A DNA stretch of 64,000 nt from Pseudomonas brassicacearum. GTDB taxonomy: Bacteria; Pseudomonadota; Gammaproteobacteria; Pseudomonadales; Pseudomonadaceae. Every line of letters begins with the position of its first letter. The first letter of the stretch is position 1. The stretch covers positions 4,429,430 through 4,493,429 of the forward strand of contig NZ_CP007410.1 in NCBI RefSeq assembly GCF_000585995.1, given 5' to 3'. A program made the position numbers and the translations under genes. A model generated the notes under the pieces. It made no database searches. It was not told where the DNA came from and was given only the letters and a program-made list of their open reading frames with translations. This document shows positions 1-7,863 of this stretch, in pieces.

Positions 1-1
1 C

Positions 2-190
2 GATGTGCTCGCCAAGAAGTACTCCACCTGCCCCTCCGGCAAACGCGGCGGCGACCTGGGTGAAGTGCGGCCGGGGCAAATGGTTGGCGCGATCGATGCA
101 GTGATCTTCAAGAAGCCGCTGCGGGTGGTGCATGGGCCGATCAAGAGCAAGTTCGGCTATCACCTGGTGCAGGTGTTTTATCGGGATTGA
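2..190 (+). CDS. ppiC: Parvulin-type peptidyl-prolyl isomerase (C-terminal part)
   Basis: The frame is open from the window edge to the TGA at 188-190, so only about the last 62 residues are visible; the true start lies outside. The visible part carries the late parvulin signature: a GGDLGEV stretch, then a KPL...[14 protein letters not shown] end, which form the last strands of the PpiC fold. Full PpiC-type enzymes are about 93 residues, so roughly a third is missing. It would catalyse cis-trans isomerisation of X-Pro bonds. No signal peptide can be judged. A REP pair follows immediately. Confidence 0.85.
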   Translation, partial: DVLAKKYSTCPSGKRGGDLGEVRPGQMVGAIDAVIFKKPLRVVHGPIKSKFGYHLVQVFYRD

Positions 191-219
191 AAAATGGTGG
201 TGTGCTGCGAACACCATCC

Positions 220-320
220 CTGTGGCGAGGGAGCTTGCTCCCGCTGGCCTGCGAAGCAGGCCCCAACAAACAGAAACGGCTGCTGCGCAGCCGAGCGGGA
301 GCAAGCTCCCTCGCCACAGG
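220..320. repeat. REP palindrome pair (GGCGAGGGAGCTTGCTCCC family)
   Basis: Two head-to-head copies of a repeat starting TGTGGCGAGGGAGCTTGCTC, separated by a short spacer, fold into a long stem. It lies between two convergent genes, the usual place for pseudomonad REPIN elements. Confidence 0.85.
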
Positions 321-342
321 ACACATCCAACTTTCGGTATAG

Positions 343-1266
343 TCAGTCCTTGGGCATCAACGCCCCCGGCACCTGGATCACCCGGCTCGCCAACAAATGC
401 CCCGCCTCGGCCGCCTCCTGCGGGCTGCCACCCAGCAAGCGGCTCGCCAGGTACGCAGCACTGAATGAATCTCCCGCCGCCGTTGTGTCCACCACGCGCT
501 CGACCCGTTGAGCGGGAATTTCATAAGACACGCCATCGCAACGAATCAGACACGCCTCGGCGCCGCGCTTGAGCACCACTTCCGGCGTACCGAATTGCGC
601 ATAGGCGGCGAACACCGCCTCACTGTCGGCATAGCCGAACAGCGCCTGCTCGTCGTCCACCGTCAACAGCGCCAGTTCCACGTAAGGCAGAACGCTGCGA
701 TAGACCGCGCGGGCCGCTTCGACTGATGCCCAGAGCCTGGGTCGGTAGTTGTTGTCGAACACCACCTGAGCCCCGCGCCGGCGCGCTTCGATCAAGGTTT
801 CGATGAGTTTGCCCCGGCCCTGTTCGCCGAGTACCGCCAGGGTCACGCCGCTGAAATACAGCACATCGTAATCCAGCAACGCAGCCAGGATCGGCCCGGC
901 GGCCGGGGTGGTAAAGCAATCGCGCACCGCCGCCTCGTTGCGCCAGTACAAAAACCGCCGCTCCCCCGCCGCATCGGTCTGGATGCAATACAAACCCGGC
1001 AAGCGGCCGGGTAAACGCTGAACCCGTTCCAGGCCGATGTTTTCCGCTGCCCAGCTTTGGCACATGGCATCGCTGAAACTGTCGTCGCCCAGGGCGGTGA
1101 CATAATCCACCGAGCCGCTGTCACCCAAGGCCCGGGCCAGGTACACCGCGGTGTTCAGGGTGTCGCCGCCGAAGCTTTGCAGCAGGCTGCCGTCGACGCG
1201 TTGTTGCAGTTCGATCATGCATTCGCCGATCAGGGCGATGCGGGGTTTTGGGTTGGGTGTACTCAT
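343..1266 (-). CDS. kdgK: 2-dehydro-3-deoxygluconokinase (PfkB family)
   Basis: The product is 307 residues, typical of the PfkB/ribokinase family. It would phosphorylate 2-keto-3-deoxygluconate to KDPG, feeding the Entner-Doudoroff aldolase. The N-terminus has the substrate-binding GECMIEL and GGDTLNTAVYLAR motifs, and the C-terminus has the signature DTTAAGDSFSAAYL, which contains the anion hole and the catalytic Asp. An AGGA Shine-Dalgarno lies just upstream of the ATG. It stands alone between REP pairs. Assignment within PfkB rests on the KdgK-like N-terminus; another keto-sugar kinase is possible. Confidence 0.85.
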   Translation of the reverse strand: MSTPNPKPRIALIGECMIELQQRVDGSLLQSFGGDTLNTAVYLARALGDSGSVDYVTALGDDSFSDAMCQSWAAENIGLERVQRLPGRLPGLYCIQTDAAGERRFLYWRNEAAVRDCFTTPAAGPILAALLDYDVLYFSGVTLAVLGEQGRGKLIETLIEARRRGAQVVFDNNYRPRLWASVEAARAVYRSVLPYVELALLTVDDEQALFGYADSEAVFAAYAQFGTPEVVLKRGAEACLIRCDGVSYEIPAQRVERVVDTTAAGDSFSAAYLASRLLGGSPQEAAEAGHLLASRVIQVPGALMPKD

Positions 1267-1306
1267 AGATGATCCTGGGATTTCGGTGGTGTTTTACAGG
1301 CCGTCT

Positions 1307-1402
1307 TCGCGAGCAAGCTCGCTCCCACAGGGGGATTTTTGGCGAACACAAACTCTGTGTTCAGACCTGTCCAAATGTGGGAGCGAGCTTGCTCGCGATA
1401 GC
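1307..1402. repeat. REP palindrome pair (GGGAGCGAGCTTGCTCGCGA family)
   Basis: Two inverted copies of the second REP family of this genome (TGTGGGAGCGAGCTTGCTCG and its complement) lie between kdgK and the deaminase gene. Confidence 0.85.
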
Positions 1403-1421
1403 CGCGACGCGGTCTTAAGCC

Positions 1422-2639
1422 CTAGAAACAAGTCTCCATGCTCTCCACCACCCGCAACCCCTCATCCACCAGGCACCCCACCCGCCATTTGTCGAACGTC
1501 AGGCACGGATGCGAAGTACCGAACGAAATAATATCCCCCACCCGCAACTCAACTCCCGGCGCCACGGTCATGAACGCATGCTGGTCCATCACCGCTGTCA
1601 CCTTGCAGGTGCCCACGTCCTCACCCACCACCGAGTCCGAACCCGGTTTATAGCGCTTGAGCGGCACCGGCAAGCCGGCGTCGTAGGCGACGTCGCGCTT
1701 GCCCAGGGCGATCACCGCAAAGCCTGGTTCCGGCAGCGATTGCACATGGGCCCAGACTTCCAGGGCCGGACGCAGGCCTTCGTGCAGGTCGTTGCGCCGC
1801 TCCAGCACGCAGCACTGGGCCTCTTTGTAGATGCCGTGGTCATGGGCCACGTAACTGCCGGGACGCAGCACGCTGAGGAAACGCCCGTGGGCATTCCGGG
1901 CTTCGAAGGATTCGGCGATCAGGTCGTACCAGGCCGAACCCGAGGCGGTGATGATCGGCTTGTCGATGGCGAACGCGCCGCTGTCCTGCAACTGCACCGC
2001 CAGCCCCACCAAAGACGCTGCAAAGGCGCGGATGCCACTGATGGCGTGGTCACCATGGATCACCCCTTCGTAGCCTTCAATGCCGGTCAACGCCAGCGCC
2101 GGTTGCGCCCGGATCGCCTCGGCCAGGGCCAACACCTCGGCCTCGCTCCGGCAACCACAACGGCCACCGACTACGCCGTACTCGATCATCACGTTCAGCT
2201 TCATACCGCGCGAGGCGAAGAACGCTCCCAGGTCGGCGACGTTGTCCGGATGATCGACCATGCAATGGAATTCGAACGCCGGGTCGGCCAGCAGATCGGC
2301 GATCAGGGCCATGTTCGGCGTGCCCACCAGTTGGTTGGCCATCAGCACCCGGCGTACGCCGTGGGCGTAAGCGGCACGGGTCTGCACGGCAGTGGCGAGG
2401 GTCAGGCCCCAGGCACCGGCATCGAGTTGGCGGCGAAACAGCGCCGGGGTCATGCTGGTCTTGCCGTGGGGCGCCAGTTCGGCGCCACTGTCGGTGACGA
2501 ACGCTTGCATCCAGCGAATGTTGTGCTCCAGCGCCGCGCGATGCAGCACCAGCGCCGGCAGGCTGACGTCCTTGAGCAGGTGGGCGCCGACGGCGGCCGC
2601 GCCCTTCTCTATGTCAGCATTGGAAATGGCAGAAGACAT
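1422..2639 (-). CDS. PLP-dependent amino-acid deaminase (DSD1 / D-threonine aldolase-like, fold type III)
   Basis: The 405-residue product belongs to the alanine-racemase-fold group that includes eukaryotic-type D-serine dehydratase and D-threonine aldolase. The PLP lysine is expected at Lys60 in the motif APHGKTSM. Near the C-terminus a SHPCLT motif supplies the His and Cys that hold zinc in this family. It would dehydrate or deaminate a hydroxy-amino acid to a 2-keto acid through a reactive enamine. A GAGGAG Shine-Dalgarno precedes the ATG. A RidA homologue two genes upstream fits, since RidA hydrolyses such enamines. The precise substrate (D-serine, D-threonine or another) cannot be read from sequence. 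Confidence 0.8.
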   Translation of the reverse strand: MSSAISNADIEKGAAAVGAHLLKDVSLPALVLHRAALEHNIRWMQAFVTDSGAELAPHGKTSMTPALFRRQLDAGAWGLTLATAVQTRAAYAHGVRRVLMANQLVGTPNMALIADLLADPAFEFHCMVDHPDNVADLGAFFASRGMKLNVMIEYGVVGGRCGCRSEAEVLALAEAIRAQPALALTGIEGYEGVIHGDHAISGIRAFAASLVGLAVQLQDSGAFAIDKPIITASGSAWYDLIAESFEARNAHGRFLSVLRPGSYVAHDHGIYKEAQCCVLERRNDLHEGLRPALEVWAHVQSLPEPGFAVIALGKRDVAYDAGLPVPLKRYKPGSDSVVGEDVGTCKVTAVMDQHAFMTVAPGVELRVGDIISFGTSHPCLTFDKWRVGCLVDEGLRVVESMETCF

Positions 2640-2680
2640 GTTCGAACTCCTCGCACGCGGCCGCTTGCAGCCGCGACTAT

Positions 2681-3445
2681 CTATTCATTGATGCGCCGGG
2701 CCAGGTTGTTGGCGCTTTCGATCAGCACCCGGCGGTAGTCGGCGTAATTGTTCCTGGCATCGGCCCTTGGGGCGACAATGCACAGGGTCGCGATGGCCAC
2801 GCCGCTGGGGTCTTTGACCGGGGCGGCGAAGCAATGGGTGAAGGTGTCGGCGACGCTGTCGAACGAGAAAAACCCGTCGAGGCCGGCCTGGCGGATTTCC
2901 TTGAGGAATTGCTCGAGGGGCAGGCGCTCACCGTCCGGCAGGATGAAGTCGTCGGGGTCAATCAAATCGACAATTTGCTGGTCACTCAAATGTGCCAGCA
3001 GCAGGCGACCGGACGCCGTCCAGGGAATCGGCGCGTTTTCGCCAATGTCCGATGAAATGCGGAAATGCCGCTCGCCCTCCTTCATCAACGCCACGGTGTA
3101 TTTGCGCCCATTGAGCAGGCACATCTGTGCGGTTTCCCGGGTCTGGCTGACGATCTCCTGCAAGGCGTGGTCGGCCTCGCGACTCAGGTCGAAATGCCGC
3201 AGGTGTGCCTGCCCGAGAAAATACAACTGGCGGCCCAGGTAGACGTGACCTTCCTTGCCCACCGGTTCGAGGATGCGCCGCTCCAGCAGCGACGCCACCA
3301 GTTCATAGACCGTGGACTTGGGGCTGCCGATGCCGCTGGCAATATCGTTCGGGCGCAGCGGCTGGCCGATTTCCTTGAGGAAATCGAGAATATCGAACGC
3401 CCGATCCAGTCCCCGGGCCCGGCGTTTGATGGTGTCTTCGGTCAT
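2681..3445 (-). CDS. IclR-family transcriptional regulator
   Basis: The product is 254 residues, the standard IclR length. An N-terminal winged helix-turn-helix (about residues 10-65; GIGSPKSTVYELVASLLERR) is followed by the IclR effector-binding domain. I place the start at the ATG at 3445 with GGGA upstream; the in-frame TTG at 3460 is less likely. It sits between the deaminase gene (41 bp downstream) and ridA/ABC genes, all on the same strand, and probably controls this amino-acid module. A candidate IclR-type palindrome lies upstream of the binding-protein gene at 7107-7122. Confidence 0.88.
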   Translation of the reverse strand: MTEDTIKRRARGLDRAFDILDFLKEIGQPLRPNDIASGIGSPKSTVYELVASLLERRILEPVGKEGHVYLGRQLYFLGQAHLRHFDLSREADHALQEIVSQTRETAQMCLLNGRKYTVALMKEGERHFRISSDIGENAPIPWTASGRLLLAHLSDQQIVDLIDPDDFILPDGERLPLEQFLKEIRQAGLDGFFSFDSVADTFTHCFAAPVKDPSGVAIATLCIVAPRADARNNYADYRRVLIESANNLARRINE

Positions 3446-3507
3446 GTTTTCGGTTCCCAATCAGTTCGCCGCGAGTGTAACCAGACTGCAAGCTGACCAC
3501 AGCTCCT

Positions 3508-3640
3508 TGTGGCGAGGGGATTTATCCCCGCTGGGCTGCGAAGCAGCCCCAACAAGCCAATGCGCTGTGCCAGGCAGGATCGCAATCAGCCTCACCAGGG
3601 CAGCTCTGCAGCCCAGCGGGGATAAATCCCCTCGCCACAG
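3508..3640. repeat. REP palindrome pair (GGCGAGGGGATTTATCCCC family)
   Basis: Two inverted copies of a third REP variant (TGTGGCGAGGGGATTTATCC) separate the IclR gene from ridA. The right copy ends about 5 bp before the ridA stop codon. Confidence 0.85.
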
Positions 3641-3644
3641 GTGA

Positions 3645-4031
3645 TCACTTTTTCTTGTAGGCCACACAATCGATCTCGACCTTGCAATCGACCATCATGC
3701 TCGCCTGCACACAGGCCCGGGCCGGGGCGTGTTCAGGGCTGAAGTACTCGCTGAACACCTTGTTGAAACTCCAGAAATCCCGCGGATCATCCAACCACAC
3801 GCCGCAGCGCACCACGTCCTTGAGCTCGTAACCGGCCTCTTCGAGAATCGCGATCAGGTTCTTCATGGTCTGGTGCGTCTGCTCAACGATGCCGCCGACA
3901 ATGATCTCGCCGTTCACCGCCGGCACCTGACCGGACACATGCAACCAGCCATCGGCCTCCACGGCGCGGGCGAATGGCCGTGGCTGACCGCCGCCTGCGG
4001 AGCTGCCGGTGCCGTAGCGCGTAATGCTCAT
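3645..4031 (-). CDS. RidA-family enamine/imine deaminase
   Basis: The 128-residue product is the normal size for the trimeric YjgF/YER057c/UK114 family. RidA proteins hydrolyse the enamine/imine intermediates released by PLP-dependent dehydratases, preventing damage by 2-aminoacrylate. The late motif PARACVQASMM holds the substrate-binding Arg region and KVEID holds the conserved acidic residue. AAGGAG precedes the ATG. It lies 25 bp downstream of an ABC transporter operon and shares its direction, so it is likely co-transcribed with uptake genes and works with the deaminase at 1422-2639. Confidence 0.9.
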   Translation of the reverse strand: MSITRYGTGSSAGGGQPRPFARAVEADGWLHVSGQVPAVNGEIIVGGIVEQTHQTMKNLIAILEEAGYELKDVVRCGVWLDDPRDFWSFNKVFSEYFSPEHAPARACVQASMMVDCKVEIDCVAYKKK

Positions 4032-4056
4032 GGGTGTTTCTCCTTACTGAATAAAA

Positions 4057-4848
4057 TTAAAAACGAGTGTTCTTGAGGAATTCCGCCAGCCGCGGCGACT
4101 GCGGCCGCTCGAACAACTCTTTCGGTGGCCCCTGCTCTTCGATGCGACCCTGGTTCATGAACACGATCTTGTCCGACACCTCGAAGGCAAAGCGCATTTC
4201 GTGGGTCACCAGCAGCATGGTCATGCCGTCTTCGGCCAGCCCCTTGATCACGTTCAGCACTTCGCCCACCAGCTCCGGGTCCAGGGCCGAGGTGACTTCG
4301 TCGAACAGCATCAGGCTGGGGTTCATGGCAATCGCCCGGGCAATCGCCACGCGCTGCTGCTGGCCGCCAGACAACTGACCGGGGAAGTGATTGCGCCGTT
4401 CCAGCAGGCCGACCCGCTCCAGCCATTTCTCGGCCAGGGCCACCGCTTCGTCCTTGGGCAGTTTTTTCACCTTGAGCAGACCCAGGGTGACGTTCTGCAA
4501 CGCGGTCAAATGCGGGAACAGGTTGAATTGCTGGAAGGCCATGCCGGTCATGGCACGATGCCGGGCGATGACTTTTTCGGCGTGGCGCACGCGCTTGCCG
4601 TCGACGTCGTCATAGCCGATGGATTCGCCGTCGAGCATGATCTGCCCGCCCTGGAATTCTTCGAGCATGTTCACGCAGCGCAGCAGCGTGGTCTTGCCCG
4701 AACCGCTGGAGCCGATCAACGTGACCACATTGCCGCGCTGCATGCTCAGGTCCACGCCCTTGAGCACTTCCACCGGGCCGTATTGTTTGCGCAATCCGCG
4801 AATGTCCAGCAGCGGCTGGGTGTTGGAAGGAGTCGAAACGTCAGTCAT
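4057..4848 (-). CDS. Polar amino-acid ABC transporter, ATP-binding protein
   Basis: The 263-residue product is a GlnQ/HisP-type ATPase. Walker A is GSSGSGKT, the signature is LSGGQQQR, Walker B is [14 protein letters not shown], and the switch His follows in LLVTHEMRF. It energises import by the two permeases upstream in the operon. Its ATG overlaps the permease stop by 4 bp (ATGA), indicating translational coupling. Confidence 0.93.
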   Translation of the reverse strand: MTDVSTPSNTQPLLDIRGLRKQYGPVEVLKGVDLSMQRGNVVTLIGSSGSGKTTLLRCVNMLEEFQGGQIMLDGESIGYDDVDGKRVRHAEKVIARHRAMTGMAFQQFNLFPHLTALQNVTLGLLKVKKLPKDEAVALAEKWLERVGLLERRNHFPGQLSGGQQQRVAIARAIAMNPSLMLFDEVTSALDPELVGEVLNVIKGLAEDGMTMLLVTHEMRFAFEVSDKIVFMNQGRIEEQGPPKELFERPQSPRLAEFLKNTRF

Positions 4849-5507
4849 GGCAAGGCCACCCGCTTTTCAATGTGCCGCCCGAGCAATTCGATGGCGTAAT
4901 TGATGATGAAAAAGAGAAAACCAGCGAACAGGTAAAACTCCAGGGTCATGAAGGTCCTGGCGATGATCTGCTGGGTGCTGAGCAGCAGTTCGGCCACGCC
5001 GATCACCGACAGCAGCGTCGAGGCCTTGACGATCTCGGTGGAGGAATTGACCCAGGTCGGCAAGATCTGCCGCAACGCCTGGGGCAACAGCACATAGCCC
5101 AGCGACTGGTAGAACGTCAGGCCGATGGCCTGGCTCGCTTCCATCTGCCCACGGGGCAACGCCTGCAAGGCACCGCGCACGATCTCGGCCACGTGGGAGC
5201 CGCAGAACAGCGTCAGGCCCAGCACGCCGGCCTGGAACGCGCCGATCTGCCAACCCAGGGCCGGGGCCATGTAGAAGCAGGCCAGCACCAGCACGAACAC
5301 CGGCGTGCCGCGAATCAGGTCGACGTAGAAGCGAAACGGCGCACGCATCCAGACCCGGCCGTAAGTCAGCACCAGCCCTGCGACCAAGCCGATCAACGTG
5401 CCCAACACAATTGCCAGCACCGAACACTGCACGCTGGTGAGAAAACCGGCCCACAAGGTGTCCCGGGCGACCCATAACTCATGCAACCAACTGGGGGATT
5501 CGTACAT
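4845..5507 (-). CDS. Polar amino-acid ABC transporter, permease
   Basis: The 220-residue inner-membrane protein is of the HisMQ type. Several hydrophobic segments are visible (roughly residues 20-45, 55-75, 80-100 and 185-210). The EAA loop that docks the ATPase is seen as [26 protein letters not shown] precedes the ATG. It overlaps the ATPase gene by 4 bp and lies 9 bp after the second permease gene. Confidence 0.92.
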   Translation of the reverse strand: MYESPSWLHELWVARDTLWAGFLTSVQCSVLAIVLGTLIGLVAGLVLTYGRVWMRAPFRFYVDLIRGTPVFVLVLACFYMAPALGWQIGAFQAGVLGLTLFCGSHVAEIVRGALQALPRGQMEASQAIGLTFYQSLGYVLLPQALRQILPTWVNSSTEIVKASTLLSVIGVAELLLSTQQIIARTFMTLEFYLFAGFLFFIINYAIELLGRHIEKRVALP

Positions 5508-5516
5508 GGGACACTC

Positions 5517-6179
5517 CTAACGGCGGATCGCCAGGCGCTGCTCGAAATACCGCAGCAGCATGGCAATGAGGTAACAGGCCGCGACATACAGGGCCGTGGT
5601 CACCAACCAGGTTTCGATCACCCGGTAGCTCTCCACGTTGATCTTGCGGGCGTAATAGGTCAGCTCCGGCACGGCAATCGCCGCCGCCAGGGAGGTGTCC
5701 TTGAACAGCGAAATGAAGTTGTTCGACAGGGCCGGCAACACGTTGCGCAGCATCACCGGCACGGTAACGTAGGCCTTCACTTGCCACTCGCCCAGGCCGA
5801 TGGCCAAGCCCGCCTCCCGCTGCCCCTTGTGAATGCTCAATAACCCACCGCGAAACACTTCGGTGAGGTAGGCCCCGGCATACAACGAGAGGGTGATGAC
5901 GAACGACGGCAGCTTATCCAGGCGAATGCCCAGGCTCGGCAAGGCGAAGTAAATCAACAGGATCAGCACCAGGATCGGCGTATTGCGGATCACCGTGACA
6001 TACACCGACGCCAGCACCCGCAGGACCCGATGCTTGCTCAGCAGCGCGAACGCCATCGCCAGGCCGATCACGCAACCGATGGCGATCGACACCAGCGCCA
6101 GGGAAAGCCCCAGGCCGAGCCCCGCCAGCAAAGTGTCGAAATCGCGCCAGACGGCGGCAAAGTTCAACTGATAATTCAT
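5517..6179 (-). CDS. Polar amino-acid ABC transporter, permease
   Basis: This is the second 220-residue HisMQ-type permease, which would pair with the product of 4845-5507 as a heterodimer. The EAA loop reads REAGLAIGLGEWQVKAYVTV. Hydrophobic spans alternate with short loops in the family pattern. It follows the binding-protein gene by 54 bp on the same strand. Confidence 0.92.
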   Translation of the reverse strand: MNYQLNFAAVWRDFDTLLAGLGLGLSLALVSIAIGCVIGLAMAFALLSKHRVLRVLASVYVTVIRNTPILVLILLIYFALPSLGIRLDKLPSFVITLSLYAGAYLTEVFRGGLLSIHKGQREAGLAIGLGEWQVKAYVTVPVMLRNVLPALSNNFISLFKDTSLAAAIAVPELTYYARKINVESYRVIETWLVTTALYVAACYLIAMLLRYFEQRLAIRR

Positions 6180-6233
6180 GGTCGGCAGTACCTTCGCCAG
6201 GGCGCCCTCAAGCGGCGCCCCGGGCTCACAGGG

Positions 6234-7082
6234 TCATTTGAATTCAACAGGGAAACCAATCGCCGGCGACGGCAGCTCGACGCCGAACCACTGCTTGAAC
6301 GATGCGGCGTAGGTGGGGAATTCCACGCCGGTCATGGCTTCATGCAAGGTGGTGTTGACGAAGTTCAGCCAGTCCTGGTCGCCGCGCTTGACCGCGCAGG
6401 CATAGGTTTGCGGGCTCCAGGCGTAGGCCGGGCTGCGATAACGGCCGGGGTTCTGCACCATCAAGTACTTGACCGAGGATTGGTCAGTGGCGGCAGCATC
6501 GGCGCGACCGGAGTTCACCGCCTGGTACATCAGGTCGACGCTGTCGTACTGGTCGACCTTGGCCTTGGGCAATGCCTGGTGCACCAACTCTTCAGCGTAG
6601 ACGTTTTGCAGCACCGCCACGGTGACGCCGTCGCCGCCGGCCTTGAGGTCTTCGATTTCCTTGTACTTGCTGTTGGCCGGCAGCAGCAGGCCCACCCCTT
6701 CGCGGTAGTACGGCAGGGTGAACGCCACTTGCTGGGCGCGGCTGGCGGTGACGGTGATGAACTGGCAGCTCATGTCGACCTTGTCGGTCAGCAGGTTGGG
6801 AATCCGCGCATCGGACGACTGCACCACGAACTCGACCTTCTCCGGGTCATTGAACAGGCCCTTGGCGACCATTCGTGCGATGTCGATATCAAAACCCTGC
6901 AACTTGCCATCCGCTCCCTGGAAGTGCCACGGCGCATTGGTGCTGCCCGTGCCCACGATCAATTTCCCACGTTGCAGCACGCTGTCCAGCTTGCTGTCGG
7001 CCGCCTGGGCGACCCCCACGGCAGCCACCGTGGCCGCGAAGAGAAAAACACATGTTTTGAACAAGGAAGGTCGGCGTTGCAT
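6234..7082 (-). CDS. Amino-acid ABC transporter, periplasmic substrate-binding protein
   Basis: The 282-residue product is in the SBP_bac_3 family. A signal peptide (about residues 1-26, ending VGVAQA-AD) directs it to the periplasm. The family hallmark is seen in the stretch beginning GKLQGFDIDIARMVAKGL. I take the ATG at 7082 as start, with a GGAG 8 nt upstream; an in-frame GTG lies at 7091. It is the first gene of the transporter operon. The ligand cannot be named from sequence; the nearby deaminase suggests a hydroxy or D-amino acid. Confidence 0.9.
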   Translation of the reverse strand: MQRRPSLFKTCVFLFAATVAAVGVAQAADSKLDSVLQRGKLIVGTGSTNAPWHFQGADGKLQGFDIDIARMVAKGLFNDPEKVEFVVQSSDARIPNLLTDKVDMSCQFITVTASRAQQVAFTLPYYREGVGLLLPANSKYKEIEDLKAGGDGVTVAVLQNVYAEELVHQALPKAKVDQYDSVDLMYQAVNSGRADAAATDQSSVKYLMVQNPGRYRSPAYAWSPQTYACAVKRGDQDWLNFVNTTLHEAMTGVEFPTYAASFKQWFGVELPSPAIGFPVEFK

Positions 7083-7106
7083 GGCAAGCACTCCAGGATG
7101 AGTTTA

Positions 7107-7122
7107 TTCCGCTATACCGGAA
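7107..7122. promoter_or_regulatory. Candidate IclR-type operator
   Basis: TTCCG-6 bp-CGGAA is a perfect 5-bp inverted repeat 25 bp upstream of the binding-protein start. It resembles the TTCCG...CGGAA operators of IclR-family regulators, and an IclR gene is in the same cluster. The pairing is an inference. Confidence 0.4.
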
Positions 7123-7354
7123 CATGGTATGTAACAACGGAATAGACAGCAGAAAGTGTGCCACAGGATTGATGCCCACGGGTCAGGAAAATGGAAAGTC
7201 AAGGAAATCAGGGAGATGGGAAAACAGACCCGCGGACGCCGGCGCTCGCATGTGAATGCTGTTGCTACCGTTAGCTACGACGCACGGGTAATAAGGCCCC
7301 AAACCGGGTACTCGCGCACCGAAACGGAGCCACTCTGGAGTTGTAGATGGATAC

Positions 7355-7443
7355 TGTGGGAGCGAGCTTGCTCGCGATAGCCGTAGATCAGTCAATGTTG
7401 ATGTTGAATGACCCGACGCTATCGCGAGCAAGCTCGCTCCCAC
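7355..7443. repeat. REP palindrome pair (GGGAGCGAGCTTGCTCGCGA family)
   Basis: Inverted copies of the GGGAGCGAGCTTGCTCGCGA repeat. Apart from this pair and the candidate operator at 7107-7122, I see nothing in 7083-7466. Confidence 0.8.
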
Positions 7444-7466
7444 CATTGTTCGGCGGTGTGCCTGGT

Positions 7467-7808
7467 CTATTTGCGCTTGTAGCTCTTGCTGCCGCCAGGC
7501 GTGAGGCAATAGACCCCACCCCGGGGGCCGACGCAGTAATTGCCACTCCCGCATTGGCAACCGTCGGCGGACTTGAGCAACGACTGCGGCCGAGCCTCGT
7601 TCCGAAGCCCCAGCACAGCGGAACAGGACTTCTTCGAAGCACTGATTGAGCCGTCATTGCAGAGGAAGGTATCTCCGTCACACCCGGCGATCCCGCCCTT
7701 GCGCCCGGAACACGGTTGATTGGCGGCAAGGGCCGAAGTGCCCAGGGCCAACAACAGGATCGCGACACAGGTGCGAACTAAAGCGGACGTTCCGTGACAC
7801 AGTTTCAT
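7467..7808 (-). CDS. Small secreted cysteine-rich protein, function unknown
   Basis: The 113-residue product has a clear signal peptide (about residues 1-28, hydrophobic core VAILLLALGTSALA). The mature part is small, basic and contains eight cysteines, with the segments CSGRKGGIAGCDG, CNDGSISASKKSC and CQCGSGNYC, suggesting a disulfide-stapled periplasmic or secreted protein. AGGAAG lies 7 nt before the ATG. I do not recognise a named family. It is transcribed alone, converging on nothing, with a REP pair at its 3' end. Confidence 0.7.
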   Translation of the reverse strand: MKLCHGTSALVRTCVAILLLALGTSALAANQPCSGRKGGIAGCDGDTFLCNDGSISASKKSCSAVLGLRNEARPQSLLKSADGCQCGSGNYCVGPRGGVYCLTPGGSKSYKRK

Positions 7809-7863
7809 GGCAGCTTCCTGGCTGATAGATGGCCCTACGATATCATCGGATCATCTGCTGCGC

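Noticed and set aside
220..3640. Repeated palindromes as a CRISPR array
   Set aside because: Copies come as isolated inverted pairs kilobases apart between genes, with no regular spacers and no cas genes.
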